Below, one piece after another: positions 1 through 7,864 of a stretch of 64,000 nt of DNA. Both the position numbers and the translations under genes were made by a program. The DNA lies in NCBI RefSeq assembly GCF_014647415.1, contig NZ_BMPD01000001.1, positions 186,001 through 250,000 on the forward strand, written 5' to 3'. The notes under the pieces are model-generated. The model had not been told where the DNA came from. It made no database searches and saw only the letters and a list, made by a program, of their open reading frames with translations. This stretch comes from Haloarcula sebkhae (lineage in GTDB: Archaea > Halobacteriota > Halobacteria > Halobacteriales > Haloarculaceae). Numbering within the stretch: position 1 is the stretch's first letter; each line of letters starts with the position of its first letter.

Positions 1-557
1 AGCAGGACGCCGTCGGCCCCCAGTTCCAGCGTCTCGTAGGCCGTTCGGGCGTCCTCGGCGGTCCGGACGCCGGCGATGAGGTCCGTCTCCTCGCCGACGC
101 GGGCAATGAGGTTTTCGAGCGGAATGATCTGCCAGTTCTCGCCGATGACGATAGTGAAGTCGGCTTCAGCGGCGACCGCCTCGGCGAAGGCCTCGTAGTC
201 CTCGTCGAAGATGCGCACGTAGCCGCCGTCGGGGGCGGCACCGTTCTGTCGGAGCGTCGAGAGGTCAGCGGAGCCGGAGAAGTCGGAAGGGAGATCGACC
301 GTACCGTCGCCCTCGCCGTCTTTCCCGACGATGGTTGCATCAGCTTTTGAGTCCTCCGCCTCGGCCTCCATCACGTGGACATCGCCGTTGGTGAACGCGG
401 CGATGTTTATTTGCCCGAGTTCCGAGACGCGGTCGACGTCTTCCTCGTCGACCAGTACCCAGTCGACGCCGGCCTCGATACCGGCGGTTATCCGGCGTTT
501 CCGTGTCTCCCAGTCGCCGACCTCGCTGTCGGCTTTGAGCCAAACGCTTCGAGTCAT
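1..557 (-). CDS. aroB': 3-dehydroquinate synthase II (AroB'), C-terminus cut off by window edge
   Basis: The reading frame opens at an ATG (complement of 555-557) and stays open to base 1, so only the first 185 residues are present of a family usually about 360-390 residues long. The N-terminus (MTRSVWLKAD) and later segments (WVLVDEEDVDRVSELGQINI, VIGENWQIIPLENLIARV) match archaeal DHQ synthase II, which oxidatively deaminates 2-amino-3,7-dideoxyheptulosonate (ADH) with NAD to 3-dehydroquinate. This is the archaeal replacement for DAHP synthase plus AroB. The enzyme making ADH is at 2046-2849, so both steps of this route are here, separated by a divergently transcribed MinD gene. The protein is cytosolic. 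The family call is firm; the missing C-terminus cannot be assessed. Confidence 0.9.
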   Translation of the reverse strand, partial: MTRSVWLKADSEVGDWETRKRRITAGIEAGVDWVLVDEEDVDRVSELGQINIAAFTNGDVHVMEAEAEDSKADATIVGKDGEGDGTVDLPSDFSGSADLSTLRQNGAAPDGGYVRIFDEDYEAFAEAVAAEADFTIVIGENWQIIPLENLIARVGEETDLIAGVRTAEDARTAYETLELGADGVL

Positions 558-798
558 ACGCCCACGTCCGCAACGGCGAGGCTTGAACGTGGCGGAACCC
601 TGGTCGGCCTGTCGAGTGGCGTACGGGGAAAGCATATGCCCATATCATACGATATTAGCCGTATTTCCTGAAATTATAATTTATAGTATACAACATTTGT
701 TATTTATTTGTTCCCAATTATCGCAATTAAATGTTGGCCAGTAGACTTATCACTGAGCTTTACTAATAAAGTATCCACATAATACGGTCCAGCTACGG
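558..798. promoter_or_regulatory. AT-rich divergent promoter region between aroB' and minD-like gene
   Basis: These 241 bases separate two divergent genes and are strikingly AT-rich from about 640 to 790, unlike the rest of the window. They contain a perfect 12-bp palindrome AAATTATAATTT at 671-682 and an 8-bp inverted repeat, CAACATTT at 691-698 with AAATGTTG at 729-736. A TATA-like stretch near 762-772 lies about 30 bases before the ATG at 799, fitting a leaderless transcript for the plus-strand gene. Calling the palindromes operators is inference. Confidence 0.5.
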
Positions 799-2049
799 AT
801 GGTTACTAACCACGTCTACACAATCGCCGGGGCGAAAGGGGGGATCGGAAAGACGACGTCCAGCATCAACCTCGGCACACTGCTGGCGAAGGCAGGATAC
901 TCGACCGTCGTCGTGGAGATGGACCTCGCGATGGCGAACCTCGTCGACTTTCTCGATGTCGACATCGACACCGACGAGGACGCGACGTTTCACGACGTAC
1001 TCGCCGGCGAGGCGGCAGTCACAGAGGCGATGTATGAGACTGACGCTGACCTGTCAATCGTGCCAAGCGGGATCACGCTCGAAGGGTACGCGAACACCGA
1101 TCTCGACCGGCTGCCCGGCATCGTCGAAACCCTCCGGTGGCACCACGACATCGTCCTGTTGGACACCCCAGCGGGACTGAGCGATGAGACGATTCAGCCG
1201 CTCAAGCTCGCTGACGACGTGTTGCTCATTTCGACGCCGCGCGTGGCATCGATACGGAACGTTTCGAACACCAAAGAACTCACAGAGCGGGTCGGAGCGC
1301 CGGTGCGGGGCCTCGTCCTCACGAAATCCGGGACGGGAGCGTCGCCGGGTGCCGATGAAATCGCGGAGTTCCTCGACGTCGAACTGCTCGGCCACGTCCC
1401 GGAGGACGACGCCGTCCCGCACTCTCAGGACAGTGGTACGCCCGTCGTCCGGAACGCGCCCAACAGCGGTGCCGCGATCGCCTACGAGCGGATTTCGGAG
1501 CAGCTCGTCGATGCTGAGAAGGCGTCGACCGACACCACGGCAGATACGGCCGGTTCGGGGAAGCCACCCGACTCGGACGACCCAGAACTGACGACCCGGC
1601 CAGCGGAACAGCCACCACAGCGGCACATCCCCGGGACAACGGACGGCGGCAAGACGGTCCACCCATCGGACGCAATCAGGGACAACAGCGATCCGACCGG
1701 TCCAGCACCAACCAAGCAGGACAGGGCGGGCGAGCCGCCAGCGGAGGACGTAGCCGAATCGACCGATCTCGGTAAGCCAGCCACTTCGGAGGCGGACGCC
1801 GAAGACGAAGCCACATCGATAATCGACGGGACTGATCTGGTCGAAAACGAATCAGCACCGGGCGACGGGCCGGAGCAGGATGCCGACGAGGCAGAGCGAG
1901 ACGCCGGTACACTACGAGATGCTGACGGACCGGAACAGGAACCCAGTGACTCGCCGCCTGACGCTCCCAGCGAGAGCGATGCGGATGCCAGCGACGGAGA
2001 CAAGGCTAACGGTTTCGGCCAGAGAATGTGGTCGCTGTTTGGCTTTTAG
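799..2049 (+). CDS. MinD/ParA-family ATPase with long disordered acidic tail (MinD4-like)
   Basis: Residues 1-241 form a deviant Walker ATPase: KGGIGKTT at 13-20, the signature-like MDLAMANLVD at 41-50 and the LLDTPAGLSD segment near 120-129. MinD proteins dimerise on ATP at membranes and position other structures. Residues 242-403 are a low-complexity tail rich in Asp, Glu, Ser, Thr and Pro, and the protein ends in an aromatic motif NGFGQRMWSLFGF (404-416) that could act as a membrane or partner anchor. A MinD with a long disordered C-terminus recalls haloarchaeal MinD4, which promotes polar placement of archaella and chemosensory arrays in Haloferax. That orthology is inferred from architecture only. 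The gene is convergent with the ADH synthase gene, the stop codons overlapping by four bases. Confidence 0.85.
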   Translation: MVTNHVYTIAGAKGGIGKTTSSINLGTLLAKAGYSTVVVEMDLAMANLVDFLDVDIDTDEDATFHDVLAGEAAVTEAMYETDADLSIVPSGITLEGYANTDLDRLPGIVETLRWHHDIVLLDTPAGLSDETIQPLKLADDVLLISTPRVASIRNVSNTKELTERVGAPVRGLVLTKSGTGASPGADEIAEFLDVELLGHVPEDDAVPHSQDSGTPVVRNAPNSGAAIAYERISEQLVDAEKASTDTTADTAGSGKPPDSDDPELTTRPAEQPPQRHIPGTTDGGKTVHPSDAIRDNSDPTGPAPTKQDRAGEPPAEDVAESTDLGKPATSEADAEDEATSIIDGTDLVENESAPGDGPEQDADEAERDAGTLRDADGPEQEPSDSPPDAPSESDADASDGDKANGFGQRMWSLFGF

Positions 2050-2849
2050 GTCTCGACGGCCAGCCCGGCCTCGCGGAGCGCCTCCTCGGTGGTGGCGTCG
2101 TCGTGGACGACGGCGGAGACAGCACGAGCGATCTTCTCCGGTTCGTCGTGCTGGAAAATAGAGCGGCCCATCGAAACGCCAGAGGCTCCGGCGTCCATCG
2201 TCCCGCGGACCATCCTGACGGTGTCCTCGTCACTTCCCTTCGAGCCGCCGGCGATGACCACCGGCAGCGACGTAGACTCGACGGCGTGCTGGAACGTCTC
2301 GGCGGAACCGGTGTAGCCGGTCTTGACGATGTCCGCGCCCAGTTCCTCCGCCAGTCGGACGGCGTGGCCGACCGACTGGTTGTAGTCCTCGTTCTCGGCG
2401 TCGATGTCGGGGCCGCGGGCGTAGGCCATCGCCAGCACCGGCAGGCCGTACTGGCTGGCTTCAGTCGTCAGTTCGGAGAGCTCTTCGATCTGTTCGGGTT
2501 CGTACTGACTGCCGACGTTGATATGGAACGAGACGGCGTCGGCTCCGGCGCGGATGGCGTCTTCCACCGTCCCCGTGGTCCGCTTGTCCTGCTCGTCCGG
2601 TCCGATAGTAGTAGAGCCATTGAGATGCGTGATATAGCCCGCGTCGTTCTTGTTCGGATGGACGCGCCCGGCGATACCTCGCTGGGTGAGGACGGCGTCC
2701 GCGCCGCCGCTGGTGACCGCGTCGATAGTCGATTCGATGTCTTTGAGGCCCTTTACAGCCCCCATTGTGATACCGTGGTCCATCGGGACGATGACGTATG
2801 TGTCGTCTGTCCCGATGCGTTCGAGTCGTGCGCGTTTTCCTGCAGTCAT
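2046..2849 (-). CDS. aroA': 2-amino-3,7-dideoxy-D-threo-hept-6-ulosonate (ADH) synthase, class I aldolase family
   Basis: This 267-residue TIM-barrel aldolase has the family motifs VPMDHGITMGAVKGL near the N-terminus, a Schiff-base Lys in DIVKTGYTGS and the phosphate-binding segments VIAGGSKGS and GASGVSMGRSIFQ. It belongs to the archaeal ADH synthase / FbaB-like family, which condenses an aspartate semialdehyde unit with a deoxy-ketohexose phosphate at the entry to archaeal aromatic synthesis. Its placement 26 bases after trpA on the same strand supports aromatic synthesis rather than glycolysis. Its product is the substrate of DHQ synthase II at 1-557. A role as fructose-bisphosphate aldolase is the alternative but is less likely in this operon. 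Confidence 0.88.
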   Translation of the reverse strand: MTAGKRARLERIGTDDTYVIVPMDHGITMGAVKGLKDIESTIDAVTSGGADAVLTQRGIAGRVHPNKNDAGYITHLNGSTTIGPDEQDKRTTGTVEDAIRAGADAVSFHINVGSQYEPEQIEELSELTTEASQYGLPVLAMAYARGPDIDAENEDYNQSVGHAVRLAEELGADIVKTGYTGSAETFQHAVESTSLPVVIAGGSKGSDEDTVRMVRGTMDAGASGVSMGRSIFQHDEPEKIARAVSAVVHDDATTEEALREAGLAVET

Positions 2850-2875
2850 GTTATGAGACAGTGTGGCAAGTACGA

Positions 2876-3706
2876 TTATGTGCGTTCCGGTTGCGGTCGT
2901 CCTGCCGCTCCCCGGAGTGCGCCCTCTTTGAGTTCGCGAGCCTTCGCTTCGAGCCGGTCGGCCACGGTGTCGGCCGAGTCGCCGTTCTCGTGGCCCTCTG
3001 CGACGATATCGACCAGTGCGGAGCCGACAATGATACCGTCAGCGCCGGAAGAAACGATACGTTCGGCGTGGTCACCAGTCTTGATACCGAACCCGACGGC
3101 CTTTGGCACGTCCCAGTCTGAGAGCCGGGCCAACGACTCCTCGGTGGCGTCGTCCACGTCCTCTCGTGCGCCGGTGACACCCAGACGCGCCTGGACATAG
3201 ACGTAGCCCGACACCTGTTCAAGCATCCGTTCGAGCCGGTCGCCCTTCGTCGTCGGCGCGACGATGAACACCAGATCGAGGCCGAACTCGTCACAGGCCG
3301 TCCGGAGCGGGCCGGCCTCCTCCCCGGGCAGGTCCGGGACGACGAGACCCTCAATGCCGACCGCAGCGGCCTTCTCGACGAACGGTCGCGGACCCTCGCT
3401 CTCGCCGTACTGGTAAATCAAATTGTAGTAGGTCATACACACCAGCGGCACGTCCACGTCGAGGTCCTCGACGAACTCGAAGAAGCGATCGGGCGTCATC
3501 CCGGCTTCCAGCGAGCGGACGATGGCGTTCTGGATGGTCTTGCCTTCCGCAATCGGCTCGGAGAAGGGCAAGCCGAGTTCGATGGCATCCGCGCCGCCGC
3601 GGGCCAGCGCCTCGACGTATTCTAGTGACGCCTCGTAGTTCGGATCGCCGGCCGCGAGGTACGGGACGAAAGCGGGCTCGTCGGCGAACGCGCGTTCGAG
3701 TCCCAT
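2876..3706 (-). CDS. trpA: tryptophan synthase alpha subunit
   Basis: A 276-residue TIM barrel that cleaves indole-3-glycerol phosphate to indole and glyceraldehyde 3-phosphate. The catalytic Glu equivalent to E. coli Glu49 is in AIELGLPF (E43). The position of the second catalytic acid, Asp60 in E. coli (motif LADG), is Glu54 here ([11 protein letters not shown]). The phosphate site is seen in [10 protein letters not shown] and [10 protein letters not shown]. The start codon overlaps the trpB stop by one base (TGATG), so the two subunits are translationally coupled and presumably form the usual alpha-beta complex channelling indole. Length is normal for the family. Confidence 0.96.
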   Translation of the reverse strand: MGLERAFADEPAFVPYLAAGDPNYEASLEYVEALARGGADAIELGLPFSEPIAEGKTIQNAIVRSLEAGMTPDRFFEFVEDLDVDVPLVCMTYYNLIYQYGESEGPRPFVEKAAAVGIEGLVVPDLPGEEAGPLRTACDEFGLDLVFIVAPTTKGDRLERMLEQVSGYVYVQARLGVTGAREDVDDATEESLARLSDWDVPKAVGFGIKTGDHAERIVSSGADGIIVGSALVDIVAEGHENGDSADTVADRLEAKARELKEGALRGAAGRPQPERT

Positions 3707-5019
3707 CAGAGGCCACCCCCGCCGACGCTGTCTCGTGGCTCATCGCCGGTCGACTGTGACGTGGGGCTTCGCCCCACGCTATCGAAGATAGACATATCGG
3801 GCGCGATATCGAGGTCTCGCTTGCTGGTCTCCTCGATGGCTATTTCGAGGTCCTTGTCGCCGCGGCCGGAGACGTTGATGACAACGGAGTCACCGACTTC
3901 GTCGTGGTGCTCTTCGAGATAGCCGAAGGCATGGGCCGTCTCCAGAGCCGGGATGATACCCTCGTCTTGAGAGAGGCGGTGGAACGCCTCCAGCGCGGCG
4001 TCGTCGTCGACGTTGACCGGCGTAACCCGGTCCTCGTCGACGAGGTGGGCGAGTTCCGGGCCGACACCGGCGTAGTCCAGCCCCGACGAGACGGAGTGCG
4101 ATTCCATGATCTGGCCGTCGGAGTCCTGCAGGAGCTTCGTGCGCGCGCCGTGAAGAACACCCTCGTCGCCGGTCGAAAGGGTGGCGGAGTTCGGTGCCAC
4201 GCCTTCCTCCTCATCGACCTGCAGCGAGGAGCCACCGGCCTCGACGGCGTAGAGGTCGACGCCAGTGTCCTCGATGAAGTGCGCGAACGTCCCCATCGTG
4301 TTCGAGCCGCCGCCAGCACAGGCCATCACGGAATCGGGCAGGCCGCCCATTTTCTCGATAGCCTGCTCGCGGGCCTCCTCGGAGATGACTGCCTGAAAGT
4401 CACGCACCATCTTCGGGAACGGGTGCGGACCGACGATGCTTCCGATGACGTAGTGGGTGTTCTCGACGGTAGTCGCCCACTCGCGCATCGTCTCAGAGAT
4501 CGCTTCCTTGAGCGTGCCCCGGCCAACGGTCACGGGGACGACCTCCGAGCCGTTTATTTTCATCCGGAAGACGTTGGGGCGCTGTCGCGCGATGTCGGTC
4601 TCGCCCATGTAGATCTCACAGGGCATGTCTAAGTGAGCTGCCGCCATCGCCGTCGCCGTGCCGTGCTGGCCCGCGCCGGTCTCGGCGATAATCCGCTCTT
4701 TGCCCATGTACTTCGCCAGCAAGACCTGCCCGAGCGCGTTGTTGAGCTTGTGTGCGCCGCCGTGAAGCAGGTCCTCGCGCTTGAGGTAGACGTCCGTGTC
4801 GTACCGGGCCGAGAGCTGGTCCGCGTACTGCAGCGGCGTCGGTCGGCCACCGAAGTCGGCCAGCCGTTCCCGGAACTCGTCCATGAAGCCGTCCTCGTTT
4901 TCGAGCACGTACCGCTGGTAGGCGTCGGTCAGCTCCTCGATAGCTGGCATCAGTGCCTCGGGCACGTACTGTCCACCGTACTCGCCGAACTTGGGATCGT
5001 ATGCGTCGTCAGTGCTCAT
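3706..5019 (-). CDS. trpB: tryptophan synthase beta subunit
   Basis: A 437-residue PLP enzyme that joins indole and serine into tryptophan. The PLP lysine is in [12 protein letters not shown], the substrate loop in [11 protein letters not shown] and the PLP phosphate-binding glycines in [10 protein letters not shown]. The protein is about 30 residues longer than most TrpB1 proteins because of a C-terminal tail (after [17 protein letters not shown]) rich in Ser, Gly and Asp. Part of this tail is encoded by a perfect hairpin at 3760-3778. It overlaps trpC by four bases upstream and trpA by one base downstream. The TrpB1 type is inferred from its pairing with trpA. Confidence 0.96.
   Translation of the reverse strand: MSTDDAYDPKFGEYGGQYVPEALMPAIEELTDAYQRYVLENEDGFMDEFRERLADFGGRPTPLQYADQLSARYDTDVYLKREDLLHGGAHKLNNALGQVLLAKYMGKERIIAETGAGQHGTATAMAAAHLDMPCEIYMGETDIARQRPNVFRMKINGSEVVPVTVGRGTLKEAISETMREWATTVENTHYVIGSIVGPHPFPKMVRDFQAVISEEAREQAIEKMGGLPDSVMACAGGGSNTMGTFAHFIEDTGVDLYAVEAGGSSLQVDEEEGVAPNSATLSTGDEGVLHGARTKLLQDSDGQIMESHSVSSGLDYAGVGPELAHLVDEDRVTPVNVDDDAALEAFHRLSQDEGIIPALETAHAFGYLEEHHDEVGDSVVINVSGRGDKDLEIAIEETSKRDLDIAPDMSIFDSVGRSPTSQSTGDEPRDSVGGGGL
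3760..3778 (-). repeat. perfect 8-bp hairpin inside the 3' end of trpB
   Basis: CGTGGGGC (3760-3767), a three-base loop TTC, then GCCCCACG (3771-3778). It lies in the extra tail codons of trpB, about 55 bases before the trpA start. It could act in mRNA processing or in setting the trpB/trpA ratio, or be a mobile short inverted repeat that landed in a tolerant tail; neither is shown. Confidence 0.8.
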
Positions 5020-5831
5020 GTGTCTGTAGTTGTCGTCTCAACCGCATCAGTGTCCGCGCGTGTCAATCGCCGCGTGTTTGCTTCCACGTCCGTCGCCGCG
5101 TCGTGGTCCATGATCGCCGAACCGATCAACAGGGCGTCCGCACCGGCGTCGCGCATCCGCCTGACGTCGTCCGCTGTCTGTATGCCACTTTCAGCAATGA
5201 GTGTGACGCCCTCTGGAACGTCTGGCGCGACGGCTTCGAACGTTCCGAGGTCGACCGCCAGCTCGCCGAGGTCGCGGTTGTTGACGCCGATGATGTCCGC
5301 GCCGGCGTCGAGCGCTTTCTCGACCTCTGCCGCGGTGTGAGTCTCGACGAGGACCTGGAAGCCACGCTCGCGCGCGGCCGTGAGGAGATCCGCGAGGTCA
5401 TCGGTCCCGTCCGCTTCGAGAAAGCGGACGATGAGCAGTATCACGTCCGCTTCGACCACATCCAGCTGTGCCTCGTGAAGGATGAAGTCCTTCCGCAGGA
5501 CGGGCACGTCGACGGCGTCCCGCACAGCTTCGAGCGTCGCCGCCGACCCGCCGAAGTGGTCCGGCTCCGTCAGCACCGAGAGCGCCGCCGCGCCGCCCTC
5601 GACCATCTGTCGTGCGAGGTCGACCGGGTCGTCGGTCCGCTCGCCGTCCGCGGTCGGACTCGTCGGCTTGATTTCGGCGATGACCGGCGTCCGCCCGGCG
5701 TCTGCCGCCGCGTCGAAGGCGTCGGGCAGCGAACGGGCCGTCACCGATACCCGGCCTCCGCTGCCACCGCGCTCCCGCGCCGCGTCGAGAATCGATTGAA
5801 CCGCTGGTGCTATCTCCTCACTGTCGCCCAT
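5016..5831 (-). CDS. trpC: indole-3-glycerol-phosphate synthase
   Basis: A 271-residue TIM barrel converting carboxyphenylribulonucleotide to indole-3-glycerol phosphate, the step before TrpAB. Family motifs seen are [14 protein letters not shown] near residue 55, [40 protein letters not shown] and [12 protein letters not shown], which supply the catalytic Lys/Glu set. It is the first gene of the visible trpCBA-aroA' operon and overlaps trpB by four bases. A palindromic GTACA-N4-TGTAC lies 15 bases upstream of its start, a position suited to transcriptional control. No phosphoribosylanthranilate isomerase domain is fused. Confidence 0.95.
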   Translation of the reverse strand: MGDSEEIAPAVQSILDAARERGGSGGRVSVTARSLPDAFDAAADAGRTPVIAEIKPTSPTADGERTDDPVDLARQMVEGGAAALSVLTEPDHFGGSAATLEAVRDAVDVPVLRKDFILHEAQLDVVEADVILLIVRFLEADGTDDLADLLTAARERGFQVLVETHTAAEVEKALDAGADIIGVNNRDLGELAVDLGTFEAVAPDVPEGVTLIAESGIQTADDVRRMRDAGADALLIGSAIMDHDAATDVEANTRRLTRADTDAVETTTTDT

Positions 5832-5845
5832 TACTGAACACTAAC

Positions 5846-5860
5846 GTACAGAAGTGTACA
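5846..5860 (-). promoter_or_regulatory. candidate TRP-box operator before trpC
   Basis: GTACA (5846-5850), GAAG, TGTAC (5855-5859) is a perfect inverted repeat and includes TGTACA at 5855-5860. TGTACA is the TRP box bound by the TrpY repressor in Methanothermobacter. The site sits 15-29 bases upstream of the trpC start, where a leaderless transcript would begin. Function here is inference; a trpY gene is not in this window. Confidence 0.45.
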
Positions 5861-5932
5861 TAAGAGTTGTCCTATTCTCTCGGGGGAGCAGAATACAAGC
5901 GAACCAGCAGGCTGTCAACCATGGCACACTTC

Positions 5933-5938
5933 TATACT
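5933..5938 (+). promoter_or_regulatory. TATA box of the acetyltransferase gene
   Basis: TATACT centred about 26 bases before the ATG at 5961, the spacing expected for a leaderless haloarchaeal transcript. Confidence 0.5.
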
Positions 5939-5960
5939 CTTCCGCGTTAACTGTTCACAC

Positions 5961-6458
5961 ATGTCGTTCCAGACAGCCATCCGACCGGCCGAATCGATGG
6001 ATATCGCGGATATCCGCCGGGTCGCCAGAGCCGCGTGGCACGCGGTATACGACAATGTCCTCGGGAAAGAGACGGTGAACAGTCTCCTCAACGAGGGGTA
6101 TGCGCCGCCGCTGTTGGAGCAGATGATCGAACTCGAAGAAGTCGGTCTGTTCGTCTCTACAGCCGACGATGACGTAGTAGCGTACATGAGCTGTGGGATG
6201 ACGGACGCGACCGGCTTCGGCGACCTCGACCTGTACGTCCATCCAGACTACTGGGGCGAAGGGATCGGGACGGAGCTGCTCCATCGGGGCGAACAGCACC
6301 TGCACGAACTTTCGGTGCGGAAGATCCGCGACGAGGTGCTGGCCGAGAACGAGGTCGGCAACGCGTTCTACCGCTCCCACTTCGAGAAGGTCGGCGAGCG
6401 GACGACCGAGGTCGATGGACAGCAACATCCGGTGAACGTCTACGAGCGACGACTGTAA
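5961..6458 (+). CDS. GNAT-family N-acetyltransferase
   Basis: A 165-residue single-domain GNAT protein. The acetyl-CoA loop region is DLYVHPDYWGEGIGTELLHRGEQHL (about residues 90-114), with the Q/R-x-x-G-x-G/A motif in the form EGIGTE. The C-terminal ENEVGNAFYRSHFEKVGERTTEV is the usual strand-turn that closes the fold. The N-terminus (TAIRPAESMDIADIRRVARAAWHAVY) resembles GNATs acetylating small molecules or protein N-termini; the substrate cannot be read from the sequence. The gene is monocistronic by context, with trpC divergent upstream and an inverted repeat and separate promoter before ychF. Confidence 0.9.
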   Translation: MSFQTAIRPAESMDIADIRRVARAAWHAVYDNVLGKETVNSLLNEGYAPPLLEQMIELEEVGLFVSTADDDVVAYMSCGMTDATGFGDLDLYVHPDYWGEGIGTELLHRGEQHLHELSVRKIRDEVLAENEVGNAFYRSHFEKVGERTTEVDGQQHPVNVYERRL

Positions 6459-6479
6459 ACGGCATCCGGTATTCACACC

Positions 6480-6498
6480 GCGTGTGTGACTCACACGC
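6480..6498. repeat. perfect 7-bp inverted repeat between GNAT gene and ychF
   Basis: GCGTGTG (6480-6486), TGACT, CACACGC (6492-6498). It follows the acetyltransferase stop by 22 bases and ends 22 bases before the ychF TATA box, so it could terminate one transcript or serve as an upstream control site of the other. No T-run follows it. Confidence 0.6.
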
Positions 6499-6520
6499 TC
6501 TCGTAGCTCGTGTAACAGCG

Positions 6521-6526
6521 TTTAAG
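6521..6526 (+). promoter_or_regulatory. TATA box of ychF
   Basis: TTTAAG about 28 bases before the ATG at 6552, with no ribosome binding site between; consistent with a leaderless mRNA. Confidence 0.55.
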
Positions 6527-6551
6527 CCGCTGAAACCGCTTCGTCGGTGCA

Positions 6552-7739
6552 ATGAGCTACAAGATCGGACTCGTCGGCAAGCCCTCTGTCGGCAAGTCTA
6601 CGTTTTTCAATGCGGCGACGATGAACGATGTGCCGGAGGGCGCGTACCCGTTCACGACAATCGACCCCTCGATGGGCGAAGCGTACGTCCGCGTCGACTG
6701 TGCGGCCCCGGAATTCGACCACACCTGCACGCCCAACCACGGCTACTGCACGGAGGGCGTCCGGTTCGTCCCGACGAAGCTCGTCGATGTGGCCGGCCTC
6801 GTCCCCGGCGCACACGAGGGGAAAGGGCTGGGGAACCAGTTCCTCACGGACCTCAACGAGGCCGACGTGCTCGTCCACGTTGTGGATTTCACCGGCGAAA
6901 CAGATCTTGAAGGGGAACCCACCGAGGACCACGACCCGCGAGAGGACATCGACTTCCTCGAAGACGAACTGGACATGTGGTATCTCGACATCCTTGAGAA
7001 GGGCATCGAACGCTACCGCTCGGGCTACCACGGCGAAGACAAGGCCATCGAAGACGACCTTGCCGAGCAGATGTCGGCGTTCAAGATCAACGCCGACGAG
7101 ATCAAACAGGTCGTGCTCGCGCTGAATCTGGAACTCGACCCCGACGCCTGGGACGACGAGGACAGAGAGGCACTCGCTCGGGAAATCCGCATCCGGACCA
7201 AGCCGATGCTCATCGCGGCGAACAAGATGGACACCCCGGAAGCCCAAGAAAACTGGGAGACCGTCACCGAGGACCCGGAGTACGAACACCTCACGTTCGT
7301 GCCCGTCTCGGCCCATGCTGAGAAGGCGCTGAAAAACGGCAACGAGCAGGGCGTGCTTGACTACCGACCAGGCGACGAGGACTTCACCGTGACGGCGGAC
7401 CTGCCAGAGGAGAAAGCTGCGGGGCTGGAGCAGATCCGGGACTTCGTTATGGAGTTCGGCGGCACGGGCGTCCAGCAGGCCCTCGAAACCGCGCTGTTCG
7501 AGGAACTGGGGGCTATCGCGGTGTTCCCCGGCGCTCGCAAGCCACAGGAGGACGGGACCTTCCTGCAGGACTGTTTTGTCCTCCCCGATGGGTCGACCGC
7601 CGAGGACTTCGCATACTTCTTGCACACTGACATCGGCGAGGGGTTCCTCCACGCGCACGACGTGCGAACCGAGCGACAGATCGGTGCTGACACCGAACTC
7701 GACCACCGCGACGTCGTCGAAATTACGACAACGAACTGA
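6552..7739 (+). CDS. ychF: YchF/OLA1-family P-loop NTPase
   Basis: A 395-residue Obg-related protein. The Walker A motif GKPSVGKS is at residues 9-16, switch II/G3 is DVAGLVPGAHEGKGLGNQFL and the G4-like element is AANKMD. A C-terminal TGS-type domain covers about the last 85 residues (GAIAVFPGARKPQEDGTFLQDC, FAYFLHTDIGEGFLHA). The archaeal/eukaryal branch binds ribosomes and prefers ATP over GTP in several studied members; its exact role is unresolved. It is cytosolic. A clear TATA box and the lack of neighbours within 90 bases on the same strand point to its own transcript. Confidence 0.93.
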   Translation: MSYKIGLVGKPSVGKSTFFNAATMNDVPEGAYPFTTIDPSMGEAYVRVDCAAPEFDHTCTPNHGYCTEGVRFVPTKLVDVAGLVPGAHEGKGLGNQFLTDLNEADVLVHVVDFTGETDLEGEPTEDHDPREDIDFLEDELDMWYLDILEKGIERYRSGYHGEDKAIEDDLAEQMSAFKINADEIKQVVLALNLELDPDAWDDEDREALAREIRIRTKPMLIAANKMDTPEAQENWETVTEDPEYEHLTFVPVSAHAEKALKNGNEQGVLDYRPGDEDFTVTADLPEEKAAGLEQIRDFVMEFGGTGVQQALETALFEELGAIAVFPGARKPQEDGTFLQDCFVLPDGSTAEDFAYFLHTDIGEGFLHAHDVRTERQIGADTELDHRDVVEITTTN

Positions 7740-7864
7740 TACTGTAAGATTCACCGCTGATACTCTGGGGATGCGATTTTTTAAACGCCGGTGTGAATTT
7801 TTCACATGCACCTCGTACGACCCCGTTCCGTTGTCTATTTGACAGCAGCGCCGAGGCGATTTCA

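Noticed and set aside
3760-3778. Reading the trpB hairpin as a rho-independent-type terminator
   Set aside because: It is inside the coding sequence, no T-run follows on the coding strand and trpA is translationally coupled downstream.
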